Notes under the pieces: generated by a model
What the model saw: the letters and a program-made list of their open reading frames with translations, nothing else
Database searches by the model: none
What the model was told of the DNA's origin: nothing
Position numbers and translations under genes: made by a program
In this document: in pieces, positions 57,926 to 64,000 of the stretch
Numbering within the stretch: the first letter of the stretch is position 1
Layout: each line of letters starts with the position of its first letter
NCBI RefSeq assembly: GCF_028372415.1
Contig: NC_092872.1
Coordinates: 16,768,479 to 16,832,478, forward strand
DNA length: 64,000 bases
DNA from: Notamacropus eugenii
Lineage: Eukaryota; Chordata; Mammalia; Diprotodontia; Macropodidae
Reading direction: 5' to 3'

Positions 57926-58766
57926 TAAAGTGAAGAGATGGGGGGAGAGGGGATGGAGCCAAGATGGTGGAGCAGAAAGACATACATACACTAACTCTTC
58001 CCCCACAGCCCATAAAATACCTGTAAAAAAATGACCCAACAAATTTTAGAGTAGCAGAAGCCACACAACAACAGAGTAAAAGTGATTTTCAGCACAGGGT
58101 GACTTGGAGGGCTGACAGGACAGGTCAGTCACACTGGATGTGAGGTGGAGCACAGTCCAGCCTTGGCCACTCAGCACCTAGGAGAGTGGGACTGAAGCAG
58201 GCCTCTAGGATGAGGTCCCAGTAGCACCAGCAGAGGTTCTCATATCCCTCAACACACAGGCACCAAATAGAGCTTCAGAGGTCAGAGAGGGGGCTTTTTA
58301 GAAAGGGTGGAAGGGGAGCAGTGTCTTCCCCTGGCCCCAACCCCAAGAGGCAGTGGTGGTGGTGGAAGTAACATCCCTTTGTGGAGCTCTCAGCCTAAAG
58401 ACCCTGGAGGAATTGAGCAGCTGATCTGCACCTCAGCCCTGAGTGACAGCCATGCCCTCACCTAAAGCCCCTGGGGGAATGGAGAAGCTGATCTGAATCT
58501 CAATTGGGAGTCTGACCAGGAAGTAAACTCCTCTCCCTTGATTGTGCCACCTTGGAGGAACTGAGATCTTACAGGTCCCCAAAATATACCCTCCTCTTGA
58601 CAAAGGACTCAAAAGTCAAGTAACTGGCTGGGAAAATGCTCAAAAAAATGAAAAAAGATAAGACTATAGAAGATTACTTTCTTGGTGAACAGGTACTTCC
58701 TGGACAATAAGTGAATGCTGAAAACTAAAAATAAATAAATAAACATTAAAAAATAAAGTGAAGAGA
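57926..58766 (+). mobile_element. Short L1 derivative: 5' UTR plus ORF1 start joined to an L1-like tail, with target-site duplication
   Basis: A perfect 13-bp duplication TAAAGTGAAGAGA (57926-57938 and 58754-58766) bounds an 815-bp insertion. It starts 'ggggatggagccaagatgg', the L1 5' end. The L1 5' UTR runs to ATG at 58636, where a short ORF1 start (MLKKMKKDKTIEDYFLGEQ) matches the N terminus of the HAL1 ORF1 at 7395 downward. The frame stops after about 25 codons, and within about 20 bp the sequence becomes 'gctgaaaactaaaaataaat', an A-rich L1-type 3' end. ORF1 body and ORF2 are missing. Because the duplication is perfect and the 5' end is complete, the RNA template itself must have been short. 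Confidence 0.82.
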
Positions 58767-58864
58767 CTAAAATAAGTGAAACTCAAGTTCTATAATAACT
58801 GTTAAACTGTATCTTCCTTAACCGTAAATTATTTAGTACTTTAATGTGTCATAATTTTCACTAG
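58767..58864. other. Unique sequence between insertions
   Basis: Old flank separating the L1 derivative from the inverted-arm insertion. Nothing is recognisable in it. Confidence 0.4.
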
Positions 58865-58870
58865 CTGTTC

Positions 58871-59174
58871 TGTTGGGACTGGAAGCTCAATTCCGTGTGG
58901 ATGGTCTCGGGCAGGTAAAAGTGGGACTTCTAAATCTTAGAGTCTTACGAGGCCCTCCATGAACAGCGGGGGTTCGAGAAGGTCAGACTGAGCTAGCTCG
59001 GCTAGCTCGGGTATTTCCACCTCTCCCCCAGAGATACCTGATGGGTGGAGTCTCCCTGCCCTCGAGGTCGTCCCGGATTGGAGCACACCTAGTTACCTAA
59101 CAGCATGGTATTGAGATGCAAACTGTGTGGCTGAAGATTAAGTAGGATTGAGGAAGCCAGAAAGCTCTCTCTTA
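58871..59174 (+). repeat. Left inverted arm (LTR U3-like)
   Basis: Starts TGTTGGGACTGG and ends AAAGCTCTCTCTTA. It contains a 9-bp direct repeat (GCTAGCTCG twice, near 58994-59011) and CpG-rich blocks. A weak TATA-like GATTAAGTAG at about 59136-59145 lies ~25 bp before the arm end, which would put a transcription start near the CTCTTA. The arm is not recognised from any named LTR family. Its five differences from the right arm are at 58904, 58906, 58913, 59069 and 59074 (approximate). Confidence 0.85.
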
Positions 59175-59220
59175 GCACGTGTGGAGCCAAAGAGAAAAGT
59201 AGGGCTCCGTTTCTTTTCTT
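59175..59220 (+). other. 46-bp single-copy extension of left arm (R-like)
   Basis: Reads GCACGTGTGGAGCC and onward and ends in a T-rich 'cgtttcttttctt'. It has no counterpart on the right side. If the arm is U3, this would be the start of R. Its T-rich end adjoins the T-run that corresponds to the poly(A) of the 5.8S copy. Confidence 0.6.
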
Positions 59221-59245
59221 TTTTTTTTTTTTTTTTTTAACGGGA
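59219..59245 (-). other. Poly(A) tail and 7-nt extension of the 5.8S copy
   Basis: On the minus strand, TCCCGTT (59245-59239) follows the mature 5.8S 3' end and leads into about 20 A. Mature 5.8S has no poly(A). A short 3' extension with oligo(A) is what is known for 5.8S precursors handled by nuclear exosome and its poly(A) polymerase cofactors. Confidence 0.75.
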
Positions 59246-59293
59246 AAGCGACGCTCAGACAGGCGTAGCCCCGGGAGGAACCCGGGGCCGCAA

Positions 59294-59336
<43 letters not shown>

Positions 59337-59337
59337 T

Positions 59338-59390
<53 letters not shown>

Positions 59391-59399
59391 TCGTAAGAG
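59246..59399 (-). rRNA. 5.8S rRNA retrocopy, effectively full length
   Basis: On the minus strand the copy runs from about 59399 to 59246. From GTGGATCACTCGG to the final GAGCGTCGCTT it appears identical to the mammalian 5.8S rRNA I know, including GATGAAGAACGCAGC and GAATTGCAGGACACATTG. Only the first ~12 bases differ: CTCTTA is kept, but AGCG is replaced by CGA. It is not a working rDNA gene. No 18S, 28S, ITS1 or full ITS2 flanks it, and a 7-base stretch (tcccgtt) and poly(A) follow the 3' end. 5.8S rRNA normally pairs with 28S rRNA in the large ribosomal subunit and is cut from the polymerase I transcript. The poly(A) and the inverted arms mark this as a processed copy. Confidence 0.95.
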
Positions 59400-59697
59400 A
59401 GAGCTTTCTGGCTTCCTCAATCCTACTTAATCTTCAGCCACACAGTTTGCATCTCAATACCATGCTGTTAGGTAACTAGGTGTGCTCCAATCCAGGACAA
59501 CCTCGAGGGCAGGGAGACTCCACCCATCAGGTATCTCTGGGGGAGAGGTGGAAATACCCGAGCTAGCCGAGCTAGCTCAGTCTGACCTTCTCGAACCCCC
59601 GCTGTTCATGGAGGGCCTCGTAAGACTCTAAGATTTAGAAGTCCCACTTTTACCCGCCCGAGATCGTCCACACGGAATTGAGCTTCCAGTCCCAACA
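59394..59697 (-). repeat. Right inverted arm (LTR U3-like)
   Basis: Reverse complement of the left arm, equal in length. Its inner end TAAGAGAGAGC overlaps the CTCTTA of the 5.8S 5' end, so the arm and rRNA share six bases at the joint. Confidence 0.88.
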
Positions 59698-59714
59698 CTA
59701 TTCTTTTACATGAT

Positions 59715-61450
59715 GTTGAGCAACAAGTAGCAGGAACCCTGTACTTCTTTAGGAAGTCCACTCCACTTTTAGATTCTAATGATTAAGAAATGTTTCCCTA
59801 AGTCAAGTCCAAATTTGCCTTTATATCATAATTTCAAGCCATGGATCCAATTTCTGCCTTCTTGGGTCAAACAGAAGAAATCTAATCCCACTTCCACAGA
59901 ACAGTCCCAAAATGTTAAAAACAACTGTCATGGCCCCTTGAGTCTTATTTTCTCCAGATTAAAAATGTTCTCTTTTTTGGACTAACTTTTAAATATCATG
60001 ACCTTAAGGACCTACACCATGTAGGTTCTCCTCCTCTGAAAACATGCACAGCTTAACAATGTCTTTCTTAAGCCATGGTGCCCCAAAGTGATCATAATTC
60101 TCCACATGAGACCCATTAACAAGAGAGTATGGTGAGATTATTGCCTCCCTCATCCTAGAAACTGTGTTCCTCAAAATGCACATCAAGAATTAGCTTTTTC
60201 AACTCCTTTATTAAACTTCTAGTCAACTGAAGGATTGTTAGGTGGTACAAAGGGTAGAACACCACATCTGGTGTCAGAAACACTCTCCTTTGTGAGATAA
60301 AAATATGGCTTTAAACATCTACTAGCTGTGTGACCTTGGGCAAGTCACTTAACCCTGTTTGCCTCAGTTCCTCATCTGTAAAATGAACTGGAGAAGGAAA
60401 TGGCAAACTACTCCAGTATCCTTGCCAAGAAAGCCCCAAAAGGGGCTGCAGAGAGTCAGACATGACTGAACCACAATTACAACAACAGTTAACTAAAACC
60501 ATCAAATTGTTTTCAGAATAACTGTCATCTATCTTTACCTCTACCATCTTCAATTTGTGAAGGTGATCATGTGTAGCCAAGTTCAGGACTTTCTGTTTAT
60601 CACTTATTCATCCATATTTGATCTTATGAAGTTCTGAACAACATCCAAACCTATCAGGATCCTTATATGGATTCTAATATTACCATTCAGTTTACTAGCT
60701 GTCCCTCCTAGGTTCTTGTCATCTATAAATCTGATTTGTATATCATCCTTATGTTTAAGTAAGAGATTTTTAAAAAAATCAGGCAGCATAAGGACAAATA
60801 GGACAAATCCACTAGAGGTCCTTATAACATTGACACAAGCACATAAACACCTTGTCTTTGAATTCAATAACCAGTTCTGAATCCCTCGGATTGTATTATC
60901 CTTTAATGAATATCTCTCCATTTTCTCCATAGAATAATGTATTTTACCAAGTTTTTCTAAAAGCTTGGTAAATTCACTTTATAGCATTCTCGTTACCTAC
61001 TAGTTTAGTAATCCTATCAAAGAAGCAAATACAGTTAGATTGGTATGACTTGTTCTTTGCAAAGCTGAGCTTCCATTTTTCCAGTGAAACACTCCCATAT
61101 AGTCACTAAACATCATTTTATTGATCCTTTCAAGATTTATCCCAGGAATTAAACTCAAGTTCCCTGAACTGTAATGTTAATATTATGTTTTCTTTCATTT
61201 ATTTGAAAACCAGACCAACATTTGACTTTTCTTGAATCTTGTGGTATCTCTTCTATTTTTCTTCTGTATTTTAAATTTCACTGATAGTGGCTTGGTAGTT
61301 AGCTCTGTCAATTTCTTCAATCATTCCTGATGCTATTTTTACAGGTCAATACCACATTCTTGCATTCATTTTCTGTTATCTGGAACTGGTTCCGTCTTCT
61401 TCCCATTCATTTTTAAAATCAAGGAAGTTTTGAAGTTCCTTGGAGTATTT
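59715..61450 (-). repeat. CR1/L3 LINE, long decayed copy with nested SINE
   Basis: The plus strand shows, in order, the reverse of CR1/L3 blocks: 'aagaaatgtttccctaagtc', 'gaaatctaatcccacttcca', 'atcatgaccttaaggaccta', 'cttaacaatgtctttcttaa', 'gccatggtgccccaaagtg', 'ctccacatgagacccattaa' and 'gagattattgcctccctcat'. The rest continues after the SINE at 60497 with 'gtgatcatgtgtagccaagt'. The 89- and 108-codon minus frames at 60311-60930 lie within the SINE or LINE and are remnants. The right end is uncertain. Confidence 0.72.
60221..60496 (+). repeat. MAR1-type marsupial SINE nested in CR1/L3
   Basis: Flanked by AGTCAACTGAA (60221-60231) and AGTTAACTAAA (60486-60496), an imperfect duplication. 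Body: 'gttaggtggtacaaagggta', 'tagctgtgtgaccttgggca', 'gtaaaatgaactggagaagg', 'aaatggcaaactactccagt' and 'gagtcagacatgactgaacc'. Confidence 0.85.
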
Positions 61451-62330
61451 TTTGATGACTTGGGCAAATTTCATTTTTGTTTCTCATTGTATTCCCCCCC
61501 CATTTCACACTTCATAATTTTGTTCTTGAGCATTCTTCATTTCTTCTGAGTTATTATTGTCTGAAATGTTTTACTACATGGCATCCCGTATATTTTTGCT
61601 CTGAATCTACTAATATCATTTACTCAATGTAGTCAATTTAAGAGTTTATACCCTACTGCCATCAACTATCTTTCCTGAGCTCCTGTAAGACATTCTTTTT
61701 TCACTGGTGACCACATAATTATCTTTTTCATGTCAACTAAAATTTTAGAAACAGCCAGAAAATATTTATAGTCAAATTTGTTGAATTTGTTAAAATGGTG
61801 GTCAAGCTAAGAACCAATATTATTGATTTGAAATAGAAAAAGAATAAAAAAATATATATGTATGACATACCAGGATTGGATTTATAATACAGAAAAATGG
61901 ATCTATCAGAAATTCCTAAGAAGAAATTCTAGGAAAGGTTCCAGCATGACAGCATCCTGGGAATAAGTATTTAGCCTTTCATAATGACCACTTTGAAGGA
62001 GCTAACACTAATTTGTATATATTCCCATGTATTTGTTAAAAACACAGTTTTGTTGCTTTATAGTCTGACAATATATGTTGACTGAATATATATATGTACA
62101 CATATATATAACAGTTGTATCATACATACTATTTTCCAAATAATTTCACATTAATATTAAATGAAATCTCCTCTTCTTTGATGTTTGACCATATTATTTT
62201 TAGATGAGTCTGATCTCTAGAAAGGCCGTACCGTGATTATGATTAAAGAGTGGCATTTTGGTGACTGACTTTAAACTGGTACATTCTACATGTTCACTTA
62301 AAGAATTTGAGACTGCTGAAAAATAATCTG
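61451..62330. other. No recognised feature
   Basis: May include further decayed CR1/L3 up to about 61800. Otherwise nothing identifiable. Confidence 0.35.
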
Positions 62331-62334
62331 CACA

Positions 62335-62470
62335 GATTATTTAATAAAGAACTGGTCCCACAACCAGAAGACATGGGTTCAAGTTCCTCTGTGAAGTATC
62401 CTGGTTATAGGAACATGACATGTCACTTAACTCATCATTATTCTTGGTTACTCTGTAAAATTATTCTAAA
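62335..62470 (+). repeat. MIR-type SINE
   Basis: 'agaactggtcccacaaccag', 'aagacatgggttcaagttcc' and 'catgtcacttaactcatcat'. Confidence 0.65.
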
Positions 62471-64000
62471 GGGAAGCTGCCAACCCACACTGTGAGAAAA
62501 AATATCCTCTTTCACAAGTTTCTTATATCAATGATGGTCCAAACTTAATCCCTAACCCTAGTATAAGGAAGTATTCCTTTAAAGTATTTTCCATATGGAG
62601 AAATTTGGCAATCAAAAGTGAAGAAAAATTATTTTTGAGAAAAGGAAGAATTAACTAGTAAAGGATTAGAAAATGAACCTTGGTTTCATAAGACATTCTA
62701 AAACAAATACAAAGACATAGTGTTCCGATAGAATTTTAACAATATTGTGCAAAAAATGAGCTGTAAAATAAATCTAAAGAATGCATCACCTTGTAAAAGA
62801 CATGATTCCCATTTTGTATATAAACAGCTTAATGATTTCAAAAGCAGAGAAATAGTTTTAATTTATTAAAAACAAGAAAAACGAGTACAACTAGAGTATT
62901 TATATTTAGTTAAAATTAATTTCAAATAAACTATTTCAGTTATACAAAATGAGATGAGGGTCCATCTTGAAAAATTAAGAGCTACAGATAATTATAGTTT
63001 CTGTTCATTTGCCACAGCTGTTTCAAGAATTAGGATAAATAAAAAATGAATATTTCAAGAATGAAATATAATTTTAAAATTACTGGTGATTTCAAAGGAA
63101 ATTTTTAAGCCTCTTTTTAAATAAAATATAAGTTGCTGAGTGTTAAGAAGCTATGTTGTAAGTGATGGCAAGATATAGGAGATAGAAGATAAGACGCTGA
63201 GGCTGAAGATGGAAGGAAAGAGATGAATACTTAACATAGAGTAAAAAAGTAGCTTTCTAGGAGTTGTTTGAAGAGATCAGAAGCAGGAACATTAGGCTGG
63301 CAAGAAGACTGGCTGCCAGTTCCTGATTAGCTGAATAAAGGTACAGTCTAGCTGTTGAATTTCAGCCTTACCTAGAGTTTACAAGAGGTGAAGCTTCTCT
63401 GAAATTTTTCTGACATTTTTCTTCCCTTCTAGTTTGAAAGGGAAGAGAAACAATGGGAAAGATAGGCATTACAGCTTTTTTCCTATGTAAGAGATAGCTA
63501 AGCTAATTTGCTTTGTCAATTAAGTCAACCTGAGATATTTGCTTTGGTTTCTGTTTTGACTGAACAACTGTATCCTAGTTAATGGAACATTGTTTGTTAT
63601 GGTTTGTAGTGTCTGTCGATAGCTTGATGAACTTTGTAATTCCTTGACTTCAAGGGAGCTGCTATCCTAATTAAGAGGTACTTTAAAAAAAATGTTTTTA
63701 GGGGTGATTTTAAATCAAAAGAACTTGTAAATACTTCATCAATCCATTTATAAATGAAGATTTACCTAGATATAGAACTATGAGGACAAACCAAGAGTTA
63801 TTTAGTAGAGATGTTTTGTTTTGTCTTGTTTTTTTGTATGGTACAGCTATTCCCAAAGGGATCCATGAAACCAAAGCCAGGAATATAGGGTTATGAGTCA
63901 CCCAAAGCACATTGGATTTCTTCCCTCATATGTTTTCCTGATCGGTTTTGGTGTCAGGAAGTATCCACTCTCCCCCATAGACATTGAGCCCATTAGTTTG
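62471..64000. other. No recognised feature
   Basis: About 1.5 kb to the window edge without a gene, RNA or nameable repeat. A 66-codon minus frame at 63710-63910 has no motif. Confidence 0.4.

Larger units (their letters stand above)
58865..59703. mobile_element. Composite insertion: 5.8S rRNA retrocopy between two 304-bp inverted arms
   Basis: CTGTTC (58865-58870) and CTATTC (59698-59703) flank the unit like a 6-bp target-site duplication with one transition. The outer ends are TGTTGGGACTGG and its exact complement CCAGTCCCAACA. The arms (58871-59174 and 59394-59697) are each 304 bp and differ at only five positions by my count, all transitions. Between them, reading plus to minus, lie a 46-bp single-copy stretch, a T-run (a poly(A) tail on the minus strand), 7 bp, and a full 5.8S rRNA in reverse. 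TG...CA ends and a 6-bp duplication suggest integrase-type insertion, so the arms may be retroviral U3 sequences. An alternative is a fold-back DNA transposon. No protein is encoded. Confidence 0.85.

Noticed and set aside
59239-59399. Functional rDNA repeat
   Set aside because: Only 5.8S is present. There is a poly(A) tail and inverted non-ribosomal arms, and no 18S or 28S.
58871-59697. Palindrome as a pure assembly artefact
   Set aside because: The arms differ at several positions, the inner contents are asymmetric (46-bp extension on one side only), and outer flanks carry a duplication-like hexamer. An artefact remains possible but is less likely.
63290-63400. LTR end suggested by 'gctgaataaaggtacag'
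   Set aside because: A lone AATAAA-like word without promoter elements, ends or duplication is not enough.

Overview
This window reads as intergenic or intronic DNA from a marsupial nuclear genome. It is AT-rich and repeat-dense, and I found no host protein-coding exon that I can support. The marsupial call rests on the repeat types: tRNA-derived CORE-SINEs with a 'cactggagtagtttgccatttcc'-like tail (MAR1/MON1 type), a WSINE/SINE1-like copy ending in 'cttaaccccaattgcc', L1 copies whose 5' end is a marsupial-style 'GGGGCGGAGCCAAGATGG', an ORF1-only 'half-L1' (HAL1), RTE-clade LINE pieces, and many old MIR, L2 and CR1/L3 fragments. I cannot name the species.

Layout. 1-2165: MIR, a dispersed repeat (family A), an RTE endonuclease fragment and an L2 tail. 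2166-5250: mostly unique sequence with a palindromic CT/AG microsatellite. 5255-8256: a complete HAL1 retrotransposon on the minus strand, bounded by a perfect 12-bp target-site duplication. 8257-15405: SINEs, two convergent L1 3' ends, an L2 copy and a short L1 5'-to-3' fusion. 15640-22318: decayed L1 ORF2 and a second, older ORF2-poor L1/HAL1. 22690-44150: SINEs, microsatellites, two solo LTRs and long unrecognised stretches. 44170-44770: a solo LTR with an array of octamer (ATGCAAAT) motifs. 45280-54060: SINEs, hAT-like copies, CR1/L3, L2, an RTE fragment and another LTR. 54286-55568: a 5'-truncated L1 with target-site duplication. 57208-58766: a SINE and then a second short L1 5'-end/tail fusion, each with target-site duplications. 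58865-59703: the most unusual object in the window, a reverse-oriented 5.8S rRNA copy with a poly(A) tail, enclosed between two 304-bp inverted arms and flanked by a 6-bp near-perfect target duplication. 59715-61450: a CR1/L3 LINE on the minus strand with a nested SINE. 61451-64000: little recognisable.

Nothing here works as a set of cooperating host genes. The common theme is retrotransposition: several L1-lineage copies keep an intact 5' end but lack ORF2, and one composite insertion looks like a reverse-transcription accident joining an LTR-type sequence to a polyadenylated 5.8S rRNA. All family names come from recognition by eye; no database search or alignment program was run.
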